55,074 bases of DNA from Bacteroidales bacterium (GCA_910575615.1 CAJTEX010000020.1:1-55074), one strand, 5' to 3'; shown: positions 1-9,100, counted from the first letter of the stretch. Notes: generated from the sequence alone by a model not told the origin. A program made the numbers and translations.

Positions 1-104
1 AGCCATATGTCGAAGCGGGTCTCACTTTTTTCATATCGTTCAATATCGAAGTTGTCTATCAGGACTTCGGGTAGGATGGCTCTGAGCAGTTGATCTGGTT
101 TCAT
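1..104 (-). CDS. ISAon1-type transposase, N-terminal fragment cut by window edge
   Basis: Reading leftwards from the ATG at 102-104, 34 codons are visible, starting MKPDQLLRAILPEVLIDNF. This resembles the N-terminal part of ISAon1-family transposase proteins common in Bacteroidales, which often carry this segment as a separate small protein; the rest lies outside the window. A TATCTTTG box (109-116 on the minus strand) sits only 4 bases before the ATG, so a transcript from it would be almost leaderless. The identification rests on recall of the family and on a short fragment, so it is tentative. Confidence 0.55.
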   Translation of the reverse strand, partial: MKPDQLLRAILPEVLIDNFDIERYEKSETRFDIW

Positions 105-227
105 TGTGCAAAGATAACACTATACTCTTGATACTCTCTCCCGCCCACCGGAAAAATCCGCTGACCCCCTAAAGCTTGTCCAGTACACCGCGGGCAAAAG
201 GAAAAAGGGAGGAGCAAACAAGGCAAC

Positions 228-258
228 AAAAAAAGCGCCCTTATGAGGCGCTTTTTTT
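228..258 (-). terminator. Bidirectional rho-independent terminator behind the tRNA-Arg pair
   Basis: A run of A (228-234), a 5-bp GCGCC/GGCGC stem with a short loop, and a run of seven T. The A and T runs make it functional on either strand. It ends the minus-strand tRNA transcript and shields it from the transposase gene. Confidence 0.8.
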
Positions 259-259
259 G

Positions 260-333
260 TGATTCGCACAGGATTCAAACCTGTAACCTTCTGATCCGTA
301 GTCAGATGCTCTATTCAGTTGAGCTAGCGAACC
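260..333 (-). tRNA. tRNA-Arg (anticodon ACG), copy 2
   Basis: The reverse complement folds as a full cloverleaf: acceptor GGTTCGC/GCGAATC, D arm GCTC/GAGC, anticodon stem TCTGA/TCAGA around loop CTACGGA (anticodon ACG, read as ICG for CGN arginine codons), and T arm ACAGG/CCTGT. Length is 74 nt and no CCA is encoded. It is identical to the copy at 379-452 and is downstream of it in the same transcript. Confidence 0.95.
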
Positions 334-378
334 GCGATTTTTATTTTCAAAGGCCTTCGCTCAGTCCCGTTTTTTTTG

Positions 379-452
379 TGATTCGCACAGGATTCAAACC
401 TGTAACCTTCTGATCCGTAGTCAGATGCTCTATTCAGTTGAGCTAGCGAACC
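379..452 (-). tRNA. tRNA-Arg (anticodon ACG), copy 1
   Basis: Identical in sequence and fold to the copy at 260-333. The repeated unit includes the flanking T run, so the pair looks like a recent tandem duplication with a period of about 119 bases. It lies about 30 bases downstream of the promoter at 480-511. Confidence 0.95.
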
Positions 453-479
453 AACCTTTTATTATCGGTTTTGCGACTG

Positions 480-511
480 CAAAGTTACAACACTTTTTGG
501 AATCTACAAAA
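480..511 (-). promoter_or_regulatory. Promoter of the tRNA-Arg pair
   Basis: On the minus strand, TTTTG (507-511) lies 19 bases before TAACTTTG (480-487), matching the Bacteroidetes -33/-7 consensus TTTG / TAnnTTTG. Confidence 0.8.
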
Positions 512-636
512 TTTTCGGGCAACTTTTTTCATAACTTTTTAAATACAGCTGTTTTCCCACGCTGTCAACGCTCATTCCGTCATATCAGCCATTGCCAAAT
601 CATCCAGACGTATAATGCCACTATATATAATAAGGA

Positions 637-684
637 GGAGTGACGCCTGATTTTTAGGAAAAACCACGGCATCACTCCTTTTTT
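637..684. terminator. Terminator-like hairpin downstream of the 5'-nucleotidase gene
   Basis: GGAGTGACGCC (637-647) and GGCATCACTCC (668-678) pair with one wobble around a 20-base loop. A T run follows on the plus strand. It sits just beyond the stop of the minus-strand gene, where a terminator for that gene is expected, although the T run favours the plus direction. Confidence 0.5.
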
Positions 685-700
685 GCAAATCTTTTCAGTT

Positions 701-2221
701 TTATTTGCCGACAGCGACAAAACGGGACTTGTCAGATGGATTGATTTTCTTTCGGGAATTCTTTTTGATATAGTCGATAAGGTCATCATAAACGATGTTC
801 TCCGACTGAGCTATGATTTCACCGCGCTTTAACGGCACCATATAGTCTCCTCCTCCGGCAAGATAATCAATCGTGGCCACGGTGTAGATTTTCTCATCAT
901 CCACTGGTTTGCCATCAACCGTCAGGCTGACAACCTTACCGGTCGACGGGTCGTAAGTGACATCAACGGCCTCGCTGACTCCGTCGCCACCTCGGGCTGC
1001 ATACACATCCATCGCCTCCTTGAGGTCTTTTCCCGAGAGCTTCATGACGAGAATCTTGTTTGTGAACGGCTGCATTGAGATTATCATACCCTGGGTGACA
1101 TCCCCCTTCGGGAGTCCACGACGCAAGCTGCCGACATTCATCAAGGCAAGGTCGACAGGCTGCCCGAGCAGCTTTCCCCCTTTGGCCGCCACAAAATCGC
1201 TGACAAAATTCAGCAATCCGGGCTTGTCGTTGGGCAGTTCGCGGGCGGTTTTGCCTATGACTTTTCCCATAAGGTCATCGACCCCCTTGCGGTATGGAGC
1301 AATCACGGCGGCCAGCTGTTCGACGGTCTGCCTGTCATATCCCTTCCCAAGCCTCACCTGACGATATGCGGGAAGTTTCAACCCAACGCTGTCAAGGTCA
1401 ATAGTCACCTCTGTGATATATTCCCCTGATTTGGCATTCTGGGTGACAAGCACGGAGTCTCCATCGGCGTTGGTTATCCACTCCCGGCCACTTCCGGGGG
1501 ACAGCAACGTATGGGAATGGCCACCCAGCACCACATCAATGTTGCGGGTGTTTCTTATCACATCCTGGTCGGAGGGCGCGGGGACATTCTCATATCCGAG
1601 ATGAGAGACGGCGACAACCACATCGGCCCCATCCTGGTGTTTCAGCCACCAGGCGGCGGCATTGGCGGCCTCAACCGCGTCGAGATATTTCACCCCGTCG
1701 GCATTCCCCTCGGCAATCATCCCCTCGGGGTCTAGGTTCAGGGCAATGAATCCCACCTTGCGGTCGCCATACTCATAAATCTTGAACGGCTTGAAAAGGC
1801 TCCTGACCGCCGTATCGGCAAACTCATAATTGGTGGCCAGCCAGTCGGCGTCACTCATCGCGACATTCCTCGCCATCGTCTCCATGCCATTGTCAAAGTC
1901 ATGGTTGCCAAGTATGGCAATGTCGTATCCAAGGTTGTTCATGGCTTTCATCTCCACCTCACCACCATACAGCGTGAAGAACAATGTGCCCTGCACCGCG
2001 TCACCGGCATCGACAAGCAGCACATCCGGCCGGGTGGCCCTCACGCTGTCGACAAACACCTTGCGGCGCTGCACTCCTCCATACCCCTTGTCAGTGGGGT
2101 CAATCTGGCTGTGGGTGTCATTTGTCTGCAGAATGACCAGCTCCCGGGCATCCGCCCACTGCATCCCTCCAAAAGACATGGCCGAAACAGCCAGCAGCTT
2201 TAGCAAATCAATATTTCTCAT
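701..2221 (-). CDS. Secreted bifunctional metallophosphatase / 5'-nucleotidase (UshA-like)
   Basis: 506 residues. An N-terminal signal sequence (about residues 1-25, ending near ADA) precedes a calcineurin-like metallophosphatase domain with the metal-binding motifs NDTH (D35, H37), DAGD (71-74), GNHD (105-108) and a later GGHSH. A 5'-nucleotidase C-terminal domain covers about residues 310-480. The family hydrolyses nucleotides or nucleotide sugars to nucleosides in the periplasm. The open frame extends upstream to 2386 inside the neighbouring gene; I chose the ATG at 2221 because it gives the signal peptide and leaves an 11-base gap. It is probably co-transcribed with the AlbA_2 gene. In many Bacteroidales the two domains are separate genes; here they are fused. 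Confidence 0.88.
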   Translation of the reverse strand: MRNIDLLKLLAVSAMSFGGMQWADARELVILQTNDTHSQIDPTDKGYGGVQRRKVFVDSVRATRPDVLLVDAGDAVQGTLFFTLYGGEVEMKAMNNLGYDIAILGNHDFDNGMETMARNVAMSDADWLATNYEFADTAVRSLFKPFKIYEYGDRKVGFIALNLDPEGMIAEGNADGVKYLDAVEAANAAAWWLKHQDGADVVVAVSHLGYENVPAPSDQDVIRNTRNIDVVLGGHSHTLLSPGSGREWITNADGDSVLVTQNAKSGEYITEVTIDLDSVGLKLPAYRQVRLGKGYDRQTVEQLAAVIAPYRKGVDDLMGKVIGKTARELPNDKPGLLNFVSDFVAAKGGKLLGQPVDLALMNVGSLRRGLPKGDVTQGMIISMQPFTNKILVMKLSGKDLKEAMDVYAARGGDGVSEAVDVTYDPSTGKVVSLTVDGKPVDDEKIYTVATIDYLAGGGDYMVPLKRGEIIAQSENIVYDDLIDYIKKNSRKKINPSDKSRFVAVGK

Positions 2222-2232
2222 TATCCTGCAAT

Positions 2233-5200
2233 TTAAAATTTCCTTGATTTCCTTACATTTTCGAGGGCCTGCTGATCTGACTTCTTCTTGACCGGCAATG
2301 TCGATGTGTCTTGCCTCACAAACACCGATCCGTCGGCCATCCTCACCACACCGGCGAACGGCTTGACCGACACCACGGCGAAGCAATGGTCATCTATGTC
2401 GTCAAACTCCAGCGCGACAAGCGAGGGATAGACCTGCGTACCCTCCACGGCAAGGCCGAACTGGTCGCGCAGCACCTTGCAGAATCTCAGGCTGAACTTG
2501 TCCTTGACATCCTGGAGGTCATACTCCTCGAAACCATTGTTGATGTAGACAAAATCATTAACCAGCCCGCGAGGCACACCCGTGTTGGCCACTCCTATAT
2601 ATAACGTTCCACCCTCGGTGTTCAGCATGCCGCATATCACCTGCGCGATCTCCAGGCCCTGTTTTTTCTCGTCGGGCTGCATTTTGTTGCCCGCCGGATA
2701 CACCAGCGACTCCTTGAACTCATGGTACTGGTCTTCATTGGCATTGACACGGGAGACATCAATGTCCGGCATCTGAAGACTCAGCAGGTCATAGATCGAC
2801 TTTTTCAGCTCACGGCGCAACGAATTGAGTCGCAGCCCGCGGAGCATGTTGTAGGAGGCCACCATACGCTTCAGCGCGCCCGTCAGGGAGGAATCCCTGT
2901 CGTCGGGCAACGTCACCGTCTCACCCATCGCAGGCGCGTCGAGCATCGACAACGTCTGCAGAATCTCCATCCTGCGGGCAAGGTCAGAATCATTGCCCGG
3001 GAACTGCGAAACCCTGCGGGCAAGCTCGGCGACACCCGCGCGGTCGACGCGTCCGTCAATCACAAACCTCGACAGCCCCTCGACCATCGCCTGCTTAAGT
3101 TCAAGGAACTGCGCGCGGTAAGTGTCGCCCGCCAGCAACGCCAGCAGACGGGCCGACGCGAGGAGCGTGTATGTCTCGGTGATATTGTCGCGCGACACAA
3201 AAGCCATCGCGTCAAGCACACGCGACAACCCGTTGACAGCCTCCGCCGTCAGGTAATTTTCAGGCACCTGGCCCACACATGAGTCCATGTCTTCCACCTC
3301 ATCATGCGCCTCATCCTTGCGGGCCGGCTCAGTCCACACGCGTCCCCCGCAGACCGAGGAGAGCAAGTAATGGAAATTGCGTCTCACCGTCCGGTAATTC
3401 TCCACCGGATTGTTGTCATCAGTATACTCTTCAAACCGCGCGGCAATATACGGCTTGTTGTTCTTCTTGTTCCAGCCGATGTCATTGACAGTGACCATCA
3501 CCTTCTGGTCTTTGTGGAGTTCCTCGCCATTCTTGTAAATCAACACCGGATAACCGCCGTCAGACACTGCCAGGCACGACTCTCCGAGGTCTTTGGTAAT
3601 CACCGCCTCCATCTGAGCCTGATCCTCGCGGTCCTCCTTTGCGAGCCGCATTATCTCCTCGTCGACCTCCTTTTCCATCGAGAGCCTGAAACGGCCATCG
3701 GGCAAAACACCCGTGACACGCCCGCGGAACAGCATCTGTCCCTCTTTGAGCCAGAAAGTCTCAAGATAAGGGGAAACCGGATAAAGGACAATGTCGCGGG
3801 TGTTTATCACCCCCGCCCCCTCATACACCGGGTCCTCGATCACACACCCGAAGGTGAACTGGTCGGCCTCCTCGCGCCCAACGACCCTGAATGTGACCTC
3901 GTCATCCACCACAGGCTGCAGCTTCTTGGTCTCCACAACCTTAGGGGCCACACTCGGAGCCACCTTCTGGTCAGGATCAAACAGACTGTTCTCAAGTTCC
4001 TTCCACATGACATGGTGACGCGACAGGTTCTGGTCATCCTGCCCCGTGCGGTCATCCAGACGCCCGTTGAGACACACCGAGAAAGCCGCGCTGTCAGAAA
4101 GCCTGACAGCCAGAGCCTCCTTGGTGGCAGCCCCGGTGACCACCGGAGCCACCCTTATATTGCCCCCCTTGACCGTCAGCGAGGCGCTCTGCCCCTCGAA
4201 CGAACTGAGAGACTTCTGACTCGACGCGCCCCTGTGGTAACGATACAACCCGCTGAGGTTGGCATAGCACAGGCGGTTGACATCGTCAAGATCCTTCCAT
4301 CCATACTCCAGCGGCATGTCAAGATTCTCGGTAAGCGCCCCGACAGCCTTCTCGGCAAGCGCGGCCACAGGCTTGCCGATAAGCAACATCGCCAGGGTGT
4401 AAAGCCGCCCGCGGTAAAGGTTCCACCGGGCGTAATCCTTGTTCTGGGTGAGCAGCAGCAATATCGCAATCGCCTCTATCAGCTCACGCAGAGCCTCATG
4501 GCTCGACGTGTTGACAAACTTGCTCTCATTGTCGATGAAAATCCTGAGCATCAGTATGAACCCATCTGAAAACTCCCCGAGGAAACGGAGGTCGGAATGA
4601 TGATCGCGGATAACCTTGAATATCTCCCAGATATAATCATGCACATATGAATTCTTCAGCGTGAACAAGGCCATCATCAGCCTCATCTTCTTCTCGGGCT
4701 TGTAAAGCCAACCCGTCGATCTCAGAGACGCCAGCGTCTGGGTGATGAACTCCACATCCTCCCCCTTGGCTATCAGATTGGCCGCGTGAAGGTAATCCTC
4801 GCAGTCAAGAATCACATCCGACAGACGCTCTTGCATACGGCGGCGTTCATCCATCGGGAACCCGTTGAGATACTCCGACCGCTCAATCAGCGACAGGGCA
4901 AGTTCCTTCAACTGCCCCAGCAAAACCACTCGGAAGCCTTCACCACGCCTGAACCACATCGGAATATTGTTGGTTATGGACTCCATCACGGCCAGCACCC
5001 ATTCCGGATTGCCGTCATCAAGCCTCCCCCGGGCATCGTCAAACACCGGATTGGCCATCAACCGTTTGAAAAATCCATCCCACGACAGCAAGCGCGCCCC
5101 CTTGAGATCGCGCATGTCTGACACAAGGAAACGCGCAGCGGGGGTCTCTTTCTTCTCCTTGACATATTCGAGCCTCAGCTGCCCCTTGTCGGTGGAGACC

Positions 5201-5583
5201 ACCCTGCAGGTTATGCGCTGGAACCGCTCGAGCTTAACCCGGCCCAGGTCTATCGGATAAAACGTCAGGCCACGGGCATCATCCCTGACCGATACATGGG
5301 CGGCGGCATTGGTGTCTTGCCTCATCACCCTGAACCGGTATTCCTTCCCTACCTCATATATATCCGGCACAACAGAATTCAGGTCCTGCTCAAGACGGTC
5401 ATTGCCCTTGTAGACACACACAATCTTATCCGGAATGTCAGTTATCTGAAACTCAAACGGCTTGACTATATACGGGGTGGCAGACGCCGGGTCGCGCACC
5501 TTGAACACAAGCTTTCCTGACTCCCTTGATTTCTCAAATTCACTTTCCTTGAAAGTATATAATTTCCCTACTTCAAAAGCCAT
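2233..5583 (-). CDS. Large AlbA_2/Schlafen-type domain protein of unknown function
   Basis: 1116 residues, no signal peptide, so probably cytoplasmic. About residues 945-1070 form an AlbA_2 (divergent AAA_4/Schlafen-type) nucleic-acid-binding domain with the HEFKES motif and a following GGTLYIGV segment. Before it is a beta-rich stretch with an OB/S1-like look (GQMLFRGRVTGV, about residues 620-645), and the first 120 residues also look beta-rich. The long middle is largely helical. Its own promoter lies about 40 bases upstream, and the 5'-nucleotidase follows after 11 bases. RNA or DNA binding is inferred from the AlbA_2 domain; no specific function can be given. The unusual length relative to typical AlbA_2 proteins is notable. 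Confidence 0.75.
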   Translation of the reverse strand: MAFEVGKLYTFKESEFEKSRESGKLVFKVRDPASATPYIVKPFEFQITDIPDKIVCVYKGNDRLEQDLNSVVPDIYEVGKEYRFRVMRQDTNAAAHVSVRDDARGLTFYPIDLGRVKLERFQRITCRVVSTDKGQLRLEYVKEKKETPAARFLVSDMRDLKGARLLSWDGFFKRLMANPVFDDARGRLDDGNPEWVLAVMESITNNIPMWFRRGEGFRVVLLGQLKELALSLIERSEYLNGFPMDERRRMQERLSDVILDCEDYLHAANLIAKGEDVEFITQTLASLRSTGWLYKPEKKMRLMMALFTLKNSYVHDYIWEIFKVIRDHHSDLRFLGEFSDGFILMLRIFIDNESKFVNTSSHEALRELIEAIAILLLLTQNKDYARWNLYRGRLYTLAMLLIGKPVAALAEKAVGALTENLDMPLEYGWKDLDDVNRLCYANLSGLYRYHRGASSQKSLSSFEGQSASLTVKGGNIRVAPVVTGAATKEALAVRLSDSAAFSVCLNGRLDDRTGQDDQNLSRHHVMWKELENSLFDPDQKVAPSVAPKVVETKKLQPVVDDEVTFRVVGREEADQFTFGCVIEDPVYEGAGVINTRDIVLYPVSPYLETFWLKEGQMLFRGRVTGVLPDGRFRLSMEKEVDEEIMRLAKEDREDQAQMEAVITKDLGESCLAVSDGGYPVLIYKNGEELHKDQKVMVTVNDIGWNKKNNKPYIAARFEEYTDDNNPVENYRTVRRNFHYLLSSVCGGRVWTEPARKDEAHDEVEDMDSCVGQVPENYLTAEAVNGLSRVLDAMAFVSRDNITETYTLLASARLLALLAGDTYRAQFLELKQAMVEGLSRFVIDGRVDRAGVAELARRVSQFPGNDSDLARRMEILQTLSMLDAPAMGETVTLPDDRDSSLTGALKRMVASYNMLRGLRLNSLRRELKKSIYDLLSLQMPDIDVSRVNANEDQYHEFKESLVYPAGNKMQPDEKKQGLEIAQVICGMLNTEGGTLYIGVANTGVPRGLVNDFVYINNGFEEYDLQDVKDKFSLRFCKVLRDQFGLAVEGTQVYPSLVALEFDDIDDHCFAVVSVKPFAGVVRMADGSVFVRQDTSTLPVKKKSDQQALENVRKSRKF

Positions 5584-5623
5584 AAACAGATAGATTGAAA
5601 CATTGATACATTAATTATATTTG

Positions 5624-5655
5624 CAAAGATACGTCAAACTCACGCCACGGCAAAA
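5624..5655 (-). promoter_or_regulatory. Promoter of the AlbA_2 protein / 5'-nucleotidase pair
   Basis: On the minus strand TTTTG (5651-5655) is followed after 19 bases by TATCTTTG (5624-5631), an exact TAnnTTTG. The predicted leader is about 35 bases. Confidence 0.8.
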
Positions 5656-5719
5656 CACAATCATCAAGCCAAACGAAATATTCCTGATTTTTGTTGTTAA
5701 ATAATACAAAAAAGGTATG

Positions 5720-5727
5720 TAACTTTG
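5720..5727 (+). promoter_or_regulatory. Likely -7 box for the lipoprotein-ABC operon
   Basis: TAACTTTG matches the -7 consensus. TTG triplets lie 23-26 bases upstream, slightly too far for the usual -33 position, so the call is moderate. It gives a leader of about 60 bases and supports the downstream ATG at 5794 over the first start at 5725. Confidence 0.5.
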
Positions 5728-5793
5728 CATCGCCAACTCCCGGCCGACACGTTGCGTCAAGCATCGCCACAGGCCGGCACAAGCTCCCACAAA

Positions 5794-7200
5794 ATGACAC
5801 AGACACTGAAACACAGAATCTCGCCGATGCTATGCCTGGCAATCCTCCTCTCATTGATTTCCTGCGGCCGCAAGACCCCGGAAAACCCAATCGAGGCAGT
5901 GCCGCCGGGCTGCTCGCAGGTCACAGTCATCGACCTCCAGAGGCTGGCCGCGGCCAACGGGGCAAACAGCCTGGTCGCCGACGGCTCGCTGACACCCGCG
6001 GCGGAGGACGCCATCGCGATGCTGTTGCCCACCGACCTGCTGCGCCCCCTCGCGGCCGTGGTCTCAATCGGCGACAACGGAGTCGACACCCACCAGGCTG
6101 TGATGTTCACAACCTCAAGGGGATATGACGGACTCATACTGAAGGTCACCTCGCGGCAGCAACTCGCCGACGCGATGCACCCCTACCGCGACGCGTCATC
6201 TGATTTCGGCGAGTATGACACATACACCACCGGCAAACGCCTCATCGCCATCTCAGACCATCTCTGCGTGATCGCACCAGACGCCGCCACGATAAAGACC
6301 ATCGGACAGAAAGGTGATGGCGGCATCATCTCCGGGATGGCCGGAATCAACGAGTTCCTCTCCTCGACAGACAACTCCATACGCTCAGCCCGCCGTGGGG
6401 CAGACCTGTTCGGAGACAAGATGGATGGTCTGTGGCTATGCCTTGGCTTGAGATTCACCGACACCTCGGCGACCGCAGACCTGTCAGCGATGCGGGCCGA
6501 CGGAGAACCCGACTCAATCGGCGCGAGAATCGCCGCCCCGGTAGACCCCGACGCGCTCGCGTTCGTGCCCGAAGGCACCACCCTTGCCATCGCGAGCGGA
6601 CTGCAGGGCGACAACGCCAAACTTCTCGGGATAGAAGACCTCGTGAAAAAATATTTTCCGGGAGACATCGCGATGTCAAAGACAGGCACCACACTCTGGT
6701 ACGCACGTCCGGCTGGCACCATCACCGCCGACAACCTCCTCTCCCCGCAGGTATGGAACTTCGCCGGGGCTATCCAGATGCCACAGGAGGAAGGAGACAT
6801 GGCCATACGCAACCTGCAGGCCATGAATCACGGCCTTGGCCGTCTCGACCCTGCAACCGGATGCTACACCGTCACCCGTGGAGACGCGTCGCTCTCTTTC
6901 GGATACATCAACGGATTTTTCGCGCAATCGGCCAACGGGCCTGTCAAATACGGCAACTCAAACCCGTTCACACAGGATTTCAGCGGGGCAAGGCTCGCCG
7001 CAGTAATAGACATCCCCGGCTCAAGCTCGTTGCGCACCGCCGCCGGCCTGCCCTGCGGGGCCTCGCTTGCCTTCAAGGTCACCACCTTCAACATCCACGC
7101 CAAACTGTCATTCTACGGCAACAACGGCCCGGTTCTGCGCACAATCAACGCAATCCCCGCCCTCCACAATCTGTTGCCCTATATTGTCGGCACTCGATGA
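5794..7200 (+). CDS. Predicted lipoprotein of unknown function, first gene of an ABC operon
   Basis: 468 residues. Starting at ATG 5794 gives a clean lipoprotein signal: hydrophobic LCLAILLSL followed by the lipobox LISC (about residue 24). The rest is a globular, beta-rich protein resembling the DUF4836/DUF3352 style of Bacteroidetes lipoproteins, though I cannot assign a family with certainty. Its TGA overlaps the ATG of the ABC ATPase gene by four bases (ATGA), which argues strongly for translational coupling and joint function with the transporter. It could be the substrate-binding or envelope-anchoring component. The longer frame starting at 5725 would bury the lipobox and begins inside the promoter, so it was rejected. 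Confidence 0.7.
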   Translation: MTQTLKHRISPMLCLAILLSLISCGRKTPENPIEAVPPGCSQVTVIDLQRLAAANGANSLVADGSLTPAAEDAIAMLLPTDLLRPLAAVVSIGDNGVDTHQAVMFTTSRGYDGLILKVTSRQQLADAMHPYRDASSDFGEYDTYTTGKRLIAISDHLCVIAPDAATIKTIGQKGDGGIISGMAGINEFLSSTDNSIRSARRGADLFGDKMDGLWLCLGLRFTDTSATADLSAMRADGEPDSIGARIAAPVDPDALAFVPEGTTLAIASGLQGDNAKLLGIEDLVKKYFPGDIAMSKTGTTLWYARPAGTITADNLLSPQVWNFAGAIQMPQEEGDMAIRNLQAMNHGLGRLDPATGCYTVTRGDASLSFGYINGFFAQSANGPVKYGNSNPFTQDFSGARLAAVIDIPGSSSLRTAAGLPCGASLAFKVTTFNIHAKLSFYGNNGPVLRTINAIPALHNLLPYIVGTR

Positions 7201-7859
7201 AAACGGATTGCCAGTTCATACTCCGCGACATGCTGCCCGACGCATTCGCGTCCGAGCCCGGATCACATTCCTCATCAGACATCTGGCTCAACCCACACAG
7301 GGAGTTCCTCCCCGGCCACAGATACCTGGTCGACGCGGAGTCGGGGAGAGGCAAATCATCACTGTGCGGCTACCTCCATGGCAACCGCGACGACTACTCC
7401 GGCACATTGTCGGTCGGCGGACTTGACGCGCGCCGGATTTCACGTGCCGACTGGACAAGGCTCAGACGAGAGACCATAGCCTACCTGCCTCAGGAGTTAG
7501 GGATTTTCCCCTCATTGACCGCATGGGAAAACATCCAGCTGAAAAACCGCCTGACCTCCCACAAGAGCGACACCGAGATAATGGAGATGCTCGACACAGT
7601 GGGCCTGGCCCAGCTTTCAGACCGCCTCGCCGGACGGCTCTCCATCGGCCAGCAACAACGCGTGGCATTGGTCAGGGCCTTGTGCCAGCCCTTCTCCATG
7701 CTGCTGCTCGACGAGCCGGTCAGCCACCTCGACAGAGAAGCCAACATAGCCGTGGCGCGACTTGTCTCCCGCGAGGCATCCAGGAAAAACGCCACAGTGA
7801 TAACCACATCGGTAGGCAACGACCTGCTGCTCGACGGCTGCGAGCGCCTGTCGCTATGA
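7197..7859 (+). CDS. ABC transporter ATP-binding protein (LolD/MacB-like) with degenerate switch region
   Basis: 220 residues, a single ABC ATPase domain. Visible motifs are a Walker A of the form ESGRGKSS, a Q-loop YLPQ, the signature LSIGQQQR, and Walker B LLLDEP followed by a D-loop SHLD. The usual switch histidine (VTHD) is absent: the matching place reads VITTSVGND. The first glycine of Walker A is replaced by alanine. The start overlaps the stop of the lipoprotein gene by four bases, and the permease gene begins 28 bases downstream, so the three form one transporter. Family knowledge suggests an envelope-acting mechanotransmission or export role; the substrate is unknown. Confidence 0.85.
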   Translation: MKTDCQFILRDMLPDAFASEPGSHSSSDIWLNPHREFLPGHRYLVDAESGRGKSSLCGYLHGNRDDYSGTLSVGGLDARRISRADWTRLRRETIAYLPQELGIFPSLTAWENIQLKNRLTSHKSDTEIMEMLDTVGLAQLSDRLAGRLSIGQQQRVALVRALCQPFSMLLLDEPVSHLDREANIAVARLVSREASRKNATVITTSVGNDLLLDGCERLSL

Positions 7860-7887
7860 CATCTATCACCCCCATCCCTCATCCATA

Positions 7888-9069
7888 ATGGTCTGGAAAC
7901 TTTTACGAACCGACATAAGCAAGTGGCAGATTACGGCCTACGCCATCGCCAACATCATCGGCATGCTGATAGCCGGACTGGCCATACAGATTTACCGCGA
8001 CGTGGTGCCGCCCGGAAATGACACTTCGGCCGACCCGCTCGGCGACATCCGCTACCGGGTGGTATCACGCAAGTCGACCCAAACGCTGTTCGGGACCCAT
8101 CCTGACGGCATTTCAGAGGAGGAAATCGCCGCCATATCGCGCCAGCCATGGGCTGCCTACGCCGCGCCATTCATCCCGGCAGGTTTCGATGTCACAGTAA
8201 GCCTGTCATTCGGCGGGAATGGCTTCTCCACCGCCCTGTTTTTCGAGGGTGTGCCTGACGAATATCTCGACATCAAGCCCCGGGGATGGGCGTTCGACCC
8301 CTCCGCCCCTGAAGTGCCAATCATACTGCCGCGCGACTACCTCGCGCTTTACAACTTCGGCTTCGCCCCCACCCGAGGCTTGCCGACCATAAATGAGCGC
8401 GCAGCCTCGATGGCCCCCCTGAAAGTGACCCTGAGCGGCAACGGCATTTCCAAATCATTGCCGGGAAGGATTGTCGGATTCTCTTCGCGGCTCAACACCA
8501 TCGCCGTCCCCGAGGAGTTTGTAAGATGGGCCAACGCCATCTTCTCCCCCGGAGAACCACCCGCCCCTACCCGCGTCATAATCCGTATGGCCGACCCCGG
8601 CAATCCTGAAGCGGGGAGATACCTGTCATCCGCGGGACTTGAGGAAAGCGGCGGCGGAGAGACCGCCTCACGTCTCTCCCACTTCCTGCGTGTAGCGGCA
8701 GCCGCCGTCACCGGCGTAGGGATGCTCATCTGCCTGCTTTCAGCCGGGATGCTCGTCCTCAGCATGTTCCTGCTTCTGCAAAAAAGCCGTGCCACCCTGG
8801 CCGGCCTCATCAATCTCGGATATTCACCCCGCAATCTGGCCGGATATTATTTCAGGCTCATACTGGCGGTCAACGTCATCGTGCTGGCCATCTCCGTGAC
8901 GGCAACAACCCTGATAGCCCGCTCCTGGCAGATAAGGCTGACCGACCTCGGACTGGGAGGCACGCCGATATGGCCAACGATAACCGCCATGGTGGCCACA
9001 CTGGCAGTCTTGACCCTGCTGAGCGGCGGCATCACATGGCGCGTCATAGGCAAAATATGGCAGAAATAA
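7888..9069 (+). CDS. ABC transporter permease, FtsX/MacB-like
   Basis: 393 residues. One membrane segment near the N-terminus (about 15-37), a large extracytoplasmic domain of about 230 residues, then three membrane segments (about 268-295, 318-345 and 362-382). This one-plus-three layout is the FtsX/MacB/LolCE type, in which the permease moves a periplasmic domain rather than opening a channel. It is the third gene of the operon with the lipoprotein and ATPase. Candidate roles are lipoprotein handling, peptide or antimicrobial resistance, or cell-wall hydrolase control; nothing in the sequence selects among them. Confidence 0.8.
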   Translation: MVWKLLRTDISKWQITAYAIANIIGMLIAGLAIQIYRDVVPPGNDTSADPLGDIRYRVVSRKSTQTLFGTHPDGISEEEIAAISRQPWAAYAAPFIPAGFDVTVSLSFGGNGFSTALFFEGVPDEYLDIKPRGWAFDPSAPEVPIILPRDYLALYNFGFAPTRGLPTINERAASMAPLKVTLSGNGISKSLPGRIVGFSSRLNTIAVPEEFVRWANAIFSPGEPPAPTRVIIRMADPGNPEAGRYLSSAGLEESGGGETASRLSHFLRVAAAAVTGVGMLICLLSAGMLVLSMFLLLQKSRATLAGLINLGYSPRNLAGYYFRLILAVNVIVLAISVTATTLIARSWQIRLTDLGLGGTPIWPTITAMVATLAVLTLLSGGITWRVIGKIWQK

Positions 9070-9100
9070 CCAACTTTTTGCATTCTGCGGTTGTTTGCAT

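Noticed and set aside
425-643. Plus-strand frame over the tRNA-Arg and its promoter
   Set aside because: It overlaps a tRNA gene and promoter on the other strand and has no gene features.
5725-5793. Upstream extension of the lipoprotein frame
   Set aside because: It starts within the -7 box and would bury the lipobox; the ATG at 5794 fits.
6432-7196. Long N-terminal extension of the ABC ATPase frame
   Set aside because: It overlaps the lipoprotein gene in another frame and reads as low-complexity Arg/His-rich translation; the real start is the ATGA overlap at 7197.
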